Assembly (NCBI GenBank): GCA_910575695.1
Contig: CAJTGJ010000003.1
Coordinates: 62,001 to 126,000, forward strand
Length of the DNA: 64,000 nt
Direction: 5' to 3'
DNA from: Oscillospiraceae bacterium
GTDB taxonomy: Bacteria; Bacillota; Clostridia; Oscillospirales; Oscillospiraceae
The notes beneath the pieces were generated by a model. It searched no databases, had not been told where the DNA came from, and saw nothing but the letters and a program-made list of their open reading frames with translations. Of the stretch, positions 51,531-59,870 are shown piece by piece; positions within the stretch are counted from its first letter, which is position 1, and every line of letters begins with the position of its first letter. The position numbers and the translations under genes were made by a program.

Positions 51531-53483
51531 TCATTCCTCCGCCGCGCGGCTGGAAAAACCGCCTTCGGGCGGCTCCCGGTCCGCGTCCTTTTCCAGGGGC
51601 ATATCGTCCGGCCTGCTCCGGTCCCACGCGCCGTCCGTCATGCCGCCGTTTTCAGGCGGTTCGCCGTCCGCCGGGAATCCGCCTCCCTGGGGGCCGCCGC
51701 CCATGGTTCCGTCCGGCCTGCCTCCCATATTCCCGCCGCCCATAGCCCCCATCATGCCGGGGGTCCCGTAGGTGGTGATATAGTCCGAAAGGGTCAGCTC
51801 CGTCAGGTCAGTGCCGCCGGAATAGGTCCCGCCGGAGCAGATGCCATCCTCTGACTGACCGCTGTAATCGCCGCCCCAGGAGAGCGTATAGGCCGCGCCG
51901 CCCTCCAGCTCGGGAGAGGAAAACACGATGCTGCCGGCGTCAATGGGCAGTTCCCACACAAAGCTCTGATTTTCCCCCGCAAGGCTGACACAGGCGCCAG
52001 CGGGAAGGGCGCTGCCAAGGCCGAGGGAAACGACATACTGGCTGGCCTGGCTTGGGATCTGGGACATACCCCCGCTGCCCACGGCAAGAAGGGTCCCGCC
52101 GGACAGGGTGAAGGAGCCGTCGTAATCCAGCGCGCCGTCGCCCATGCCGGAGCTGAACACGATTACCGTGCCGCCGGACAGGACGGCGTTCCCATTGGAG
52201 TCCAGCCCGTCGCCGCCCGCCGCCACCACCAGATACCCGCCGGATATGTCAATGTAATGGTCTGAACTGCCGCCGAAGGGATTCCCGCCGTCGAAGCCGC
52301 CAAAGCCGCTGGCGTCCACGCCCCCCGCGGCGTTCACCCCGTCGTCGGAGGACGTGATGCGGACTGTCCCGCCGGTCATGGTAACGGAGACGCCCTCCAG
52401 GCCCTCGTAGGAGTCCAGCACATTGATGTCCCCGCCGGATACCGTCAGCGTTTCGCCGGCGTGGACGGCGTCGTCGCCGGTGGAGATGGTGTATTCCCCG
52501 CCGGAAATCACCACGTTCCCGTTGGAGTGGATGGCGTCGTCGGAGCAGTCCAGGTGATAGGCCCCGCTGGATATGGACAGCTCCGTCCCGGCCTTGAGGC
52601 CCTTGGCGCTGGCGTCATCGGCGGGCTGTACGCCGCTGCCGCCTCCGGAGGTGACCGTACAGCTGCCGCCGGACATGGTGAGGGACGTCTCCGCCTGGAT
52701 GCCGTCCTCCCCGGCGGTCAGGTCCAGGGCGGCGTTGGACACGCTGACCCAGCCCAGCGTCCCGTCGGCGTCGTTGGTGGAGCGGATGGCGTCGCCGCCG
52801 CAGGCCACGGTGATGTCCGCGCCGGCGATGGTGTTGGAATCCTTGCCGTTGATGCCGTGGCCAACCGCGTTGACCACGATGCCGCTGTTGTAAATTTGCA
52901 GGGTGTCCTTACTGGTGATGCCGTTGCCGCAGCTGGCCGTCACCGTCAGCGTTCCCCCGCCCTGGATCACCATATCCGCCTTGCTGTACAGGCAGGCGTT
53001 GGGCTCCCCGTCCGCCGCTGAGGAGTATTCGTCGTCATAAGTATAGACGGCCCCGTCCGTCAGGGTGTTTTCCGTCCCCTCCACAAGATGTACGGCGGCG
53101 GTACCAGCCTGATAGATGTACAGGGGGCTGCCGTAGGAGCAGGTGATGTCCGCGCCGTTCAGGGCCACTGTCACGTCCTCCCTGGGGGCGTTGACGACGA
53201 CGCGGCCCTCCTCCAGGGAGCCGCTGACCGCATAAACCCCGGCGGCGGTAATGGTGACCACGCCATCCTTCTCCCCGGCGCCTGCCCCGTCCACGGCAGC
53301 GCCGCCGGAGAGGGTGATGGTGGTGGCGTCCGCCAGGTCCAGGCCGGCGGGGGCCCCGGATTCTGCCGCGCCGGGCTCTGCGGACGATTGTACCTGGCCG
53401 CTGTCCGGCTGGCAGGCGGTGAGCGCGCCAAGCAAAACGGCGGCGCTGAGAAACAGCGCGGTCAATTTGAATGGATATTTCAT
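51531..53483 (-). CDS. DUF4353 carbohydrate-binding-domain lipoprotein
   Basis: A 650-residue exported lipoprotein (lipobox LGALTAC, Cys about residue 24). Most of the mature part is a long right-handed beta-solenoid: repeated motifs of the type 'SGGxxxVxSxxDGI' (for example SNAALDLTAGEDGIQAE, ISGGEYTISTGDDAVHAG). The C-terminal ~90 residues are a Gly/Met/Pro-rich low-complexity tail. The family usually accompanies VTC/DUF4956 or CotH genes at the cell surface. Divergent from the VTC gene with matched promoter architecture. Role at the envelope; ligand unknown. Confidence 0.85.
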   Translation of the reverse strand: MKYPFKLTALFLSAAVLLGALTACQPDSGQVQSSAEPGAAESGAPAGLDLADATTITLSGGAAVDGAGAGEKDGVVTITAAGVYAVSGSLEEGRVVVNAPREDVTVALNGADITCSYGSPLYIYQAGTAAVHLVEGTENTLTDGAVYTYDDEYSSAADGEPNACLYSKADMVIQGGGTLTVTASCGNGITSKDTLQIYNSGIVVNAVGHGINGKDSNTIAGADITVACGGDAIRSTNDADGTLGWVSVSNAALDLTAGEDGIQAETSLTMSGGSCTVTSGGGSGVQPADDASAKGLKAGTELSISSGAYHLDCSDDAIHSNGNVVISGGEYTISTGDDAVHAGETLTVSGGDINVLDSYEGLEGVSVTMTGGTVRITSSDDGVNAAGGVDASGFGGFDGGNPFGGSSDHYIDISGGYLVVAAGGDGLDSNGNAVLSGGTVIVFSSGMGDGALDYDGSFTLSGGTLLAVGSGGMSQIPSQASQYVVSLGLGSALPAGACVSLAGENQSFVWELPIDAGSIVFSSPELEGGAAYTLSWGGDYSGQSEDGICSGGTYSGGTDLTELTLSDYITTYGTPGMMGAMGGGNMGGRPDGTMGGGPQGGGFPADGEPPENGGMTDGAWDRSRPDDMPLEKDADREPPEGGFSSRAAEE

Positions 53484-53518
53484 AGTAGATGCCTCCAGTT
53501 CTATCGAAGTCTGGAACA

Positions 53519-53551
53519 GTTATATCCGGCAAACCTAAAGGGAACTTAAAG
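53519..53551 (-). promoter_or_regulatory. Activator-type promoter of the DUF4353 gene
   Basis: Read on the minus strand: CTTTAAG (53551-53545) and CTTTAGG (53540-53534) are direct repeats 11 bases apart, then nine bases, then TATAAC (53524-53519). Same layout as the VTC promoter on the other side. Confidence 0.65.
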
Positions 53552-53604
53552 CTTCGGGCGGGCCTGAGGGAGTTTGCAAAATAGTTACGCCTCCCGCGCC
53601 GGTT

Positions 53605-53637
53605 CTTTAGCTTCACTTTAGGAAAAGCCGTTATGCT
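53605..53637 (+). promoter_or_regulatory. Activator-type promoter of the VTC gene
   Basis: CTTTAGC (53605-53611) and CTTTAGG (53616-53622) are direct repeats 11 bases apart, followed by nine bases and TATGCT (53632-53637). The repeats replace a -35 box, as in OmpR-family class II activation. Confidence 0.65.
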
Positions 53638-53667
53638 GTCCCCAGAACACAGCAAGGAGGCATATTC

Positions 53668-54426
53668 ATGGCTGGAACAATACAGTTCAACTTCAAGCGG
53701 TATGAAAAAAAGTATATGCTGGCGCCGGACCAGCTGGCCCGGGTGCTGGCGGGCATGGAAAACCATGTGCGCGCCGACGGGTTCGGACGCTGCGCCATCT
53801 GCAGCATCTATTATGACACCGATGATTTCCGGCTGATCCGGGCGTCGCTGGAGAAGCCTGTCTATAAGGAAAAGCTGCGGATGCGCAGCTACGGCGTTCC
53901 CGGGGACGGGGACAAGGTGTTTGTGGAACTGAAGAAGAAATATGACGGCGTGGTCTACAAGCGCCGCACCGTCATGACTGCCGCGGACGCGGTGTCGTAC
54001 CTCCACCACGGGGCCGGGCCGGCGGAGAAAAACCAGGTCTGCCGTGAGATCGACTGGTTCATGCGGAGCTGCCGCCCCGCGCCCAGGGTGTTCATCGCCT
54101 ATGACCGGACGGCCTTCGCGGGGGTGGAGGACCCGGACCTGCGGATCACCTTTGACACCAGCCTGCGGTGGCGGGACAGGGAGCTGGACCTGCGGGCCGG
54201 GGACTATGGGGAGGCGCTCCTCTCCCCGGGACATATTTTGATGGAGGTCAAGATCCCCGGCGCCGCCCCCGTCTGGCTGGCCCATCTGCTTAGCGAGACC
54301 GGCGCGTTCCATACATCCTTTTCCAAATACGGCGCCTGGTACACCCGGAACATCCTGGGCCGCCGCCTGCCCGAACCCGCCAAGCGCTCCGAGGCCGCAG
54401 GAAAGGGGGTGCGCACCTGTGCTTGA
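53668..54426 (+). CDS. VTC-domain (polyphosphate polymerase) protein
   Basis: A 252-residue protein made of a VTC domain, the tunnel fold that makes polyphosphate in yeast. The N-terminal FKRYEKKYML motif (basic tunnel residues), VFVELKKKYDGVVYKRR around residue 90 and ILMEVKIPG near 192 are present. No membrane segment. AAGGAGG precedes the ATG. It overlaps DUF4956 by 8 bases, the usual partner. Polyphosphate synthesis in these bacteria is inferred from homology. Confidence 0.88.
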   Translation: MAGTIQFNFKRYEKKYMLAPDQLARVLAGMENHVRADGFGRCAICSIYYDTDDFRLIRASLEKPVYKEKLRMRSYGVPGDGDKVFVELKKKYDGVVYKRRTVMTAADAVSYLHHGAGPAEKNQVCREIDWFMRSCRPAPRVFIAYDRTAFAGVEDPDLRITFDTSLRWRDRELDLRAGDYGEALLSPGHILMEVKIPGAAPVWLAHLLSETGAFHTSFSKYGAWYTRNILGRRLPEPAKRSEAAGKGVRTCA

Positions 54427-55084
54427 TTCCATTATCCCGGGGAGTGAAATTACCCTGAGCGTGTTCCTGATCTGCACCGGGGCCTCCCTGCTGCTGGGGC
54501 TGGGGATCGCCTGGCTTTGTATGTACAAGAGCAGCTATACCCAGAGCTTTGTCATCACGCTGGCCATGCTTCCCGCTGTGGTGCAGGCCATCATCATGCT
54601 GGTCAACGGCAATATCGGCACCGGCGTGGCCGTGGCGGGCGCCTTCGGGCTGGTCCGGTTCCGCTCCGCCCCCGGCACCGCCAAGGAGATCGGCATGATC
54701 TTTCTGTGCATGACCATCGGTCTGGCCACGGGCATGGGCTATGTACTGCTGGCGGGCCTGTTCTTCGTGGTGATGGCCCTGTTTGTGCTGGCGCTCTCCC
54801 GGCTGCGCTTCGGCGGCGGCGACATGAACCAGCGGGAGCTGAAGATCACCATCCCGGAAAACCTGGACTACGACGGCCTGTTCGACGACCTGTTCCAGCG
54901 GTACACCCGCTCAGCGCGGCTGGACCGGGTCAGGACCAGCAGCATGGGCACCCTGTATGAGCTGGAATACCGGGTGGTGCTGAAGGACGCGGAAGCCCCC
55001 AAGGCGTTTCTGGACGAGCTGCGGTGCAGGAACGGGAATCTGAACATCATCTGCGGCAGGACGGCCTCCCGGGAGGCGCTGTAG
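54419..55084 (+). CDS. DUF4956 membrane protein
   Basis: A 221-residue protein starting at a GTG inside the VTC gene end. Four membrane helices (about 12-125) with GNIGTGVAVAGAFGLVRFRSAPGTA, the family signature, then a soluble C-terminal domain. It almost always accompanies VTC proteins and probably anchors the polymerase at, or moves product across, the membrane. Confidence 0.88.
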   Translation: MLDSIIPGSEITLSVFLICTGASLLLGLGIAWLCMYKSSYTQSFVITLAMLPAVVQAIIMLVNGNIGTGVAVAGAFGLVRFRSAPGTAKEIGMIFLCMTIGLATGMGYVLLAGLFFVVMALFVLALSRLRFGGGDMNQRELKITIPENLDYDGLFDDLFQRYTRSARLDRVRTSSMGTLYELEYRVVLKDAEAPKAFLDELRCRNGNLNIICGRTASREAL

Positions 55085-55091
55085 CGCACAT

Positions 55092-55136
55092 GGCAGACGG
55101 CGGGAAACAGCTGCGGTTCTCCGCCGTCTGCCTTAT
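55092..55136 (+). terminator. Hairpin after DUF4956
   Basis: GGCAGACGGCGG pairs with CCGCCGTCTGCC (55121-55132), followed by TTATAG; a weak T-run. Confidence 0.6.
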
Positions 55137-55228
55137 AGGGCCAAAACACTTGAAGCTCGGCAGCCGGGTTTCAGGTGTTTTACCATCAAGCCCACCGCAG
55201 GCCGCTTCGCGGACTGCAAAAGATGGGA

Positions 55229-55258
55229 TTGACTTCTTTTGAGAGCGGTGACTATACT
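55229..55258 (+). promoter_or_regulatory. Promoter of the OmpR/kinase pair
   Basis: TTGACT (55229-55234), 18-base spacer, TATACT (55253-55258). No CTTTAGG repeats here, so the pair may not be under its own control. Confidence 0.6.
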
Positions 55259-55290
55259 ACCCATAGGAACAGGAAACGGAGGGGATCACG

Positions 55291-55965
55291 TTGCGTCTTT
55301 TGATCGCGGAGGACGACCTGGATCTGGCGGAAGCGCTGGCCGTCTTTTTGGAGAAGCACCAATACACCGTGGACGCGGTCCACGATGGAAGCGCCGCCCT
55401 GGATTACGCCGGGACGGGGGACTATGACGCCGTTATCCTGGACATCATGATGCCCAAGCTGGACGGGCTTCAGGTGCTGGCCCGCCTGCGGGACAGCGGC
55501 GTCTCCACCCCCGTCATGCTGCTCACCGCCAAGGGGGAGAAGGACGACAGGGTGGCGGGCTTCAACTCCGGCGCGGACGACTATCTGCCCAAGCCCTTTG
55601 CCCCGGACGAGCTGCTGGCCCGGGTGCGGGCCATGCTGCGGCGGGCGGGGGACTACAAGCCCGCCGTTCTGCGCTTCGGGGACCTGGAGCTGGACTGCGG
55701 AAGCGGCGCCATCCGGCGCGGCGGGCGGTCGGAGCGGCTCAGCGGCCGGGAGTTCCAGGTGATGGAGCTGTTTATGCGCTCCCCCCGGGTGATCCTGCCG
55801 GCGGAGCGGATCATGGAGCGGGTGTGGGGCTGGGACGCGGAGGCGGAGATCAACGTGGTCTGGGTCCACATATCCAACCTGCGGAAAAAGCTGGCGGGCG
55901 TGGGGTCCTCCGTCACCATCCGCGCCAGCCGGGGGCTGGGGTATTCCCTGGAGGACAGGGGATGA
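55291..55965 (+). CDS. OmpR-family response regulator
   Basis: A 224-residue regulator starting at TTG (GGAGGGG nearby). Receiver domain with acceptor Asp in AVILDIMMPKLDG (about residue 51) and Lys in YLPKPF; winged-helix DNA-binding domain from about 125. Its gene overlaps the kinase gene (ATGA). Because it follows the VTC-DUF4956 operon, it is the obvious candidate for binding the 11-base-spaced CTTTAGG repeats at 53.5-53.6 kb. Confidence 0.92.
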   Translation: MRLLIAEDDLDLAEALAVFLEKHQYTVDAVHDGSAALDYAGTGDYDAVILDIMMPKLDGLQVLARLRDSGVSTPVMLLTAKGEKDDRVAGFNSGADDYLPKPFAPDELLARVRAMLRRAGDYKPAVLRFGDLELDCGSGAIRRGGRSERLSGREFQVMELFMRSPRVILPAERIMERVWGWDAEAEINVVWVHISNLRKKLAGVGSSVTIRASRGLGYSLEDRG

Positions 55966-57191
55966 TCAACAGACTGCGCCGTCAGTTCATCGCCATCGCC
56001 ATGACCTCCGTCACCCTGGTACTGCTTCTGATGGCGGCGGCCATCAATGTGTTCAATTTCCTGTCCACGGACGGGGCGCTGGGCGATACCCTGCGGATGA
56101 TCTATGAAAACCAGGGGATGATCCCCCAGTTCCCCGGCGGCAGGCCGGAAAAGCCGCCCGGAGGGCAGTTCACCCCGGAGACTCCCTACTCCACCCGGTA
56201 CTTTGTGCTGTATTACAGCGGGGACGGCACGCTGGACATGGCCGATTTGAAGCACATCGCCGCTGTGACAGAGGAGGACGCGGACCGCTTTCTGTCCACC
56301 GCCATAGACCGGGGGGAGGGCATGGGCTACACAGGGCAGTATAAATACTATGTGGTCCGCGTTGGCCAGGACCGGTATATGGCCATCTTCCTGGACTGCC
56401 AGCGGGAGCTGTACTCCGTGCGGACCTTTGCGGTCATTTCCCTTCTGGTGGCGGCGGCCTGCGCGGCCCTGGTCTATCTGCTGATCTGGTTTTTCTCCAA
56501 AAAGGCCATCGAGCCCACGATAAAAAGCGTGGAAAAGCAGAAGCAGTTCATCACCGACGCCAGCCATGAGCTGAAAACGCCGCTGACGGTGATCGCCACC
56601 AGCCTGAAGGTGCTGGAGCTGGAAGTGGGCCGGCAGAAGTGGATCGACAAGGCCCAGGCGCAGACAGAAAAGCTGTCGGAGCTGGTGAACGATCTGGTCT
56701 TGCTGGCCCGGCTGGACGAGGAAAAGCCGCCGCTGCGGTTTGCCAGATTCGACATCAGCGCCGTGGCGTTGGAGACAGCGGAATCCTTCCGGGACTTCGC
56801 CGCCGCCAGGGGGCACGTGCTGGAGGTGGAGGCCCCGCCCGGCCTGTTCTGCTTCGGGGACGAATACGCGGTGCGTCAGCTGGTGTCCATTCTGCTGGAT
56901 AACGCCGTCAAATACGCGGACGACGGCAGTACAATCCGCCTTGGGCTGGAGAAGTCCAAAAAGGGGGCGGAGCTGCGGACGTCCAATTTCTGCGCCGGAC
57001 TGGACGGAGCGGAGCTGGACAAGCTTTTTGACCGGTTTTACCGGCCGGACCGCTCCCGGTCCAAGCAGACGGGGGGCTTTGGAGTGGGTCTGTCCATTGC
57101 CCGGGGCATTGTGGAGGCCCATAAGGGCTCCATCCGGGCGGAGTGTCCGGAGGAGGGCGTGATTCAATTTGTGGTAACGCTGCGGGAGTAA
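55962..57191 (+). CDS. Sensor histidine kinase partner
   Basis: A 409-residue kinase with TM1 (about 12-32), an extracytoplasmic sensor (33-145), TM2 (about 150-172), then HisKA with His in ITDASHELKTPLTVIATS and HATPase with DNAVKYA, GFGVGLSIA. Start overlaps the regulator stop. The input signal is unknown; envelope stress or phosphate are natural guesses given the neighbouring polyphosphate genes. Confidence 0.92.
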   Translation: MINRLRRQFIAIAMTSVTLVLLLMAAAINVFNFLSTDGALGDTLRMIYENQGMIPQFPGGRPEKPPGGQFTPETPYSTRYFVLYYSGDGTLDMADLKHIAAVTEEDADRFLSTAIDRGEGMGYTGQYKYYVVRVGQDRYMAIFLDCQRELYSVRTFAVISLLVAAACAALVYLLIWFFSKKAIEPTIKSVEKQKQFITDASHELKTPLTVIATSLKVLELEVGRQKWIDKAQAQTEKLSELVNDLVLLARLDEEKPPLRFARFDISAVALETAESFRDFAAARGHVLEVEAPPGLFCFGDEYAVRQLVSILLDNAVKYADDGSTIRLGLEKSKKGAELRTSNFCAGLDGAELDKLFDRFYRPDRSRSKQTGGFGVGLSIARGIVEAHKGSIRAECPEEGVIQFVVTLRE

Positions 57192-57208
57192 GCAGAACGC
57201 TCCCGGGA

Positions 57209-57235
57209 GATGCCCGCGCCGGCGGCGCGGGCATC
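57209..57235 (+). terminator. Hairpin after the kinase gene
   Basis: GATGCCCGCGCC pairs perfectly with GGCGCGGGCATC over GGC; no T-run follows. Confidence 0.45.
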
Positions 57236-57302
57236 TGGCAGGCGGACGCAGGGCCGGCAGAAGCAGCCCGTAAACAGGCTGAATCAGATTTCGTTCCAGC
57301 AC

Positions 57303-57331
57303 TTGCAATATGCGGCGAAGTGTGCTATATT
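57303..57331 (+). promoter_or_regulatory. yebC promoter
   Basis: TTGCAA (57303-57308), 17-base spacer, TATATT (57326-57331), 60 bases before the yebC start. Confidence 0.7.
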
Positions 57332-57391
57332 GTTAAATAAATTTTCTGCCCAACCAGGGCTTAACCTTACAACGAAGGGAACGATACTACC

Positions 57392-58120
57392 ATGTCAGGA
57401 CATTCCAAGTGGCATAATATTCAAAAGACCAAGGGCGCGGCGGACGCCAAGCGGTCCCAGACCTTCACCAAAATCGCCCGTGAGATCATCGTGGCCGTCA
57501 AGACCGGCGGCTCCGGCGACCCCAACAATAACTCCCGTCTGGCAACCGTCATCGCCAAGGCCCGGGCCGCCAATATGCCCAACGACAACATCAAGCGCAC
57601 CATCGACAAGGCCGTGGGCTCCGGCAACGCCAACGACTACGAGTCCATTACCTACGAGGGCTACGGCCCCGGCGGCGTGGCCGTCATTGTGGAGACCCTC
57701 ACCGACAACCGCAACCGCACCGCCTCCGACGTGCGCCACTGCTTTGACAAGTTTGGCGGCAACCTGGGCGCCACCGGCTGTGTGTCCTGGTCCTTCGACC
57801 AGAAGGGCGTACTGGTCATTGAGCGGGAGGACCTGGATGAGGAGACTGTCATGATGGACGCCCTGGACTGCGGCGGGTTGGACTTTGAGGCGGATGAGGA
57901 CTGCTTCACCGTCTACACCGCCCCGGACGATTTCGCCGCCGTGGTGTCCGCCATGGAGGAAAAGGGCTACGTTTTTGCCTCCGCCCGGGTGGAGATGGTG
58001 CCCCAGAACTATGTCACGCTGTCCGGCGAAAAGGACATCAAGAACATGGAAAAGCTCATCGACACCATGGAGGACAACGACGACGTGCAGAACGTCTGGC
58101 ATAACTGGGAACAGGAGTAA
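57392..58120 (+). CDS. yebC: YebC/PmpR (TACO1) family protein
   Basis: A 242-residue conserved protein: N-terminal MSGHSKWHNIQKTKGAAD, then the three-domain YebC fold (NMPNDNIKRTIDKAVG; YEGYGPGGVAVIVETLTDN; GGNLGATGCVSWSFDQKG). Known roles in the family are transcription regulation (PmpR) and relief of ribosome stalling on difficult motifs. Single gene. GAAGGGA precedes the ATG. Confidence 0.95.
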   Translation: MSGHSKWHNIQKTKGAADAKRSQTFTKIAREIIVAVKTGGSGDPNNNSRLATVIAKARAANMPNDNIKRTIDKAVGSGNANDYESITYEGYGPGGVAVIVETLTDNRNRTASDVRHCFDKFGGNLGATGCVSWSFDQKGVLVIEREDLDEETVMMDALDCGGLDFEADEDCFTVYTAPDDFAAVVSAMEEKGYVFASARVEMVPQNYVTLSGEKDIKNMEKLIDTMEDNDDVQNVWHNWEQE

Positions 58121-58305
58121 TTCGATTCAAAAGTCCCTGTTTTAACTTGGCTTTTTGAAAATTTTGCGACTTATTTTGATGGCTGGTTTAACCAGATAAA
58201 GCAAAAAATCCGGTGAGCGACGCGATGCATCAGACCTGCTGTTGTGCTGTACATGGGGGCTGATGTGATGCGTCTTTCGGCGGCTGTACAAGACTATTCT
58301 GATAG

Positions 58306-58363
58306 AGATCGAGGTTAGGAAGTACACCCATAAGGGGTATCATACTAACCTTGGTCTCTTTTT
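58306..58363 (+). terminator. Long intrinsic terminator upstream of the TnpB-like gene
   Basis: A 13-bp stem with two G-U pairs (58306-58318 with 58345-58357) encloses an ACCC/GGGT hairpin and is followed by TTTTT at 58359-58363. Upstream, 58219-58305 also contains pairing segments (CATCAG/CTGATG, TTGTGCTGTACA/TGTACAA), so a short structured RNA ending here is possible. Otherwise the 568-base gap 58121-58688 shows no convincing gene. Confidence 0.7.
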
Positions 58364-58487
58364 GTGTTTTTGTGAGGAAATAGCCGGAATGCGTCGAAAG
58401 GACCCGCACAGTGTGGGCTGGGGGAAAAGTCCGATGTGATTGCATTGGAGACGTACCGATCAGCGTCATTCTGCGGGTGGCGGCAAG

Positions 58488-58533
58488 AAAAAACCTTGGA
58501 CGGAGTAGTATACTACTCCGTCCAAGGTTTTTT
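58488..58533. repeat. Perfect 46-bp palindrome P1
   Basis: Each arm is 23 bases without a mismatch, centred on GTATAC: AAAAAACC TTGGACGG AGTAG TA and its complement. With T6 at the right end it can act as a terminator hairpin in both directions, or as an operator. It shares its design with P2 at 58609-58642. Confidence 0.9.
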
Positions 58534-58608
58534 GAACTTTTAACTTCCTCGTTCTGTTCTATTTGTCGGCACTCTTTCGGAAGAATTAAGACTTTTCCGA
58601 AAAAATTT

Positions 58609-58642
58609 TTTTGGACGGTATTGTATACAATACCGTCCAAAA
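58609..58642. repeat. Perfect 34-bp palindrome P2
   Basis: Arms of 17 bases, TTTTGGACGGTATTGTA and its exact complement, again centred on GTATAC, 46 bases upstream of the TnpB-like start. Between P1 and P2 a further hairpin TTTCGGAA/TTCCGAAA lies at 58575-58602. Confidence 0.9.
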
Positions 58643-58688
58643 TTTTGAGGCATGGCCTGGCCGAACAGGCACGAGGGGGGGTACGGAC

Positions 58689-59870
58689 ATGGCGTGGAAA
58701 AAGCGCGGCGTCGCGGATGGAGAAGCGGTCCAGTACACCACCATCAAAGCGCGTCTTTATCCCGATGAAGCCCAGGCGGAGCTGTTCGAGAACACCTTCG
58801 GCTGCTGCCGGTACATCTGGAACCGGATGCTGGCGGACCAGCAGAGGTTCTACCTGGAAACCGACCAGCACTTCATTCCCACCCCGGCCAAGTACAAAAA
58901 AGAAGCGCCGTTTCTGAAAGAAGTGGACAATCAGGCGCTGATCCAGGAGCACAACAAGCTCTCTCAGGCATTCCGCGTGTTTTTCAAAAATCCGGAATCC
59001 TTCGGCCGCCCCAAATTCAAAAAGAAAAAAACCGACCGGGATTCCTTCACCGCCTGCAGCCATGAATTTGAATCCGGTCCCACCATCTACATCACGAAAA
59101 ACGGCCTGCGCCTGACCAAAGCCGGAATTGTCCGGGCAAAATTCCCCCGCCGTCCCCGGAACGGCTGGAAGCTGAAGCGTGTCACGGTGGAAAAAACAAA
59201 AACGGGCAAATTTTACGCCTGCATCCTTTATGAGTACGCCGTCAAGGCGCCGGAACCCGTTGTCCCCACGCCGGAAACCACGCTGGGCCTGAAATACTCC
59301 ATGGCCCGCTTCTACGCGGCGGACGACGGCTCTGCCGCCGACGCCCCCCACTGGCTCAGGCAGTCCCAGGAAAAGCTGGCAAAGCTCCAGCGCCGGCTGA
59401 GCCGGATGGAACCCGGTTCCAGAAACTACCGGGAAGCCGTCCAAAAATACCGCTTGCTCCACGAGCACATCGCCAACCAGCGCCGCGACTTCATCCACAA
59501 GGAATCCAGCCGGATAGCCAACGGCTGGAACGCTGTGTGCATGAGAGGCGATTCCATGCAGGAAGTGTCGAAAAAGAAAGTCCTGCCTGGAAACGCGCTG
59601 GATTCCGGGTTCGGGATGTTCCGGGAGTGCCTGCGCTACAAGCTGGAGCGGCAGGGCAAGCCGTTGATTCTGGTGGACCGCTTCACCCCCACCACCCGCA
59701 TCTGTTCCGCCTGCGGGGAGCTGCGGGGCTGCGGCCTGCACCGGCGGGCCGTCTGGGTCTGCGCCAAATGCGGCGCGAAACACCAGCGCGAGGCCAACGC
59801 CGCGAAAAACATCAAGGCCCAGGGCCTTGCCCAATATTTCAACCGTCAGGAATTGCGCGAAAGCGCCTGA
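58689..59870 (+). CDS. tldR: Nuclease-dead TnpB homologue (TldR-type RNA-guided repressor)
   Basis: A 393-residue TnpB/OrfB-family protein: N-terminal wedge and REC regions (TIKARLYPDEAQAELFENTF; CRYIWNRMLADQQ), RuvC domain and zinc finger (Cys339, Cys342, Cys358, Cys361). All three catalytic acids are gone: the GIDLG position reads GLKYS (Lys202), the 'VEDL' Glu position reads CMRGDS (Arg286), and the HDRD Asp reads HQRE (Gln366). The flanking family motifs (QRRDFIHK, VDRFTPTTRICSACG, NAAKNI) are intact, so the fold is under selection without cleavage. No tnpA or element ends seen. Lies just before csrA and flagellin. GAGGGGG precedes the ATG. RNA-guided repression is inferred from TldR precedent. 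Confidence 0.85.
   Translation: MAWKKRGVADGEAVQYTTIKARLYPDEAQAELFENTFGCCRYIWNRMLADQQRFYLETDQHFIPTPAKYKKEAPFLKEVDNQALIQEHNKLSQAFRVFFKNPESFGRPKFKKKKTDRDSFTACSHEFESGPTIYITKNGLRLTKAGIVRAKFPRRPRNGWKLKRVTVEKTKTGKFYACILYEYAVKAPEPVVPTPETTLGLKYSMARFYAADDGSAADAPHWLRQSQEKLAKLQRRLSRMEPGSRNYREAVQKYRLLHEHIANQRRDFIHKESSRIANGWNAVCMRGDSMQEVSKKKVLPGNALDSGFGMFRECLRYKLERQGKPLILVDRFTPTTRICSACGELRGCGLHRRAVWVCAKCGAKHQREANAAKNIKAQGLAQYFNRQELRESA

Noticed and set aside
58223..58342. Short peptides on both strands (plus-strand Cys-rich 12-mer; minus-strand 37-mer)
   Set aside because: No ribosome site, and both lie in sequence better explained by RNA hairpins.
58689..59870. Active IS605/IS607 insertion sequence
   Set aside because: No TnpA, no recognisable ends, and all three nuclease residues of the TnpB protein are substituted.
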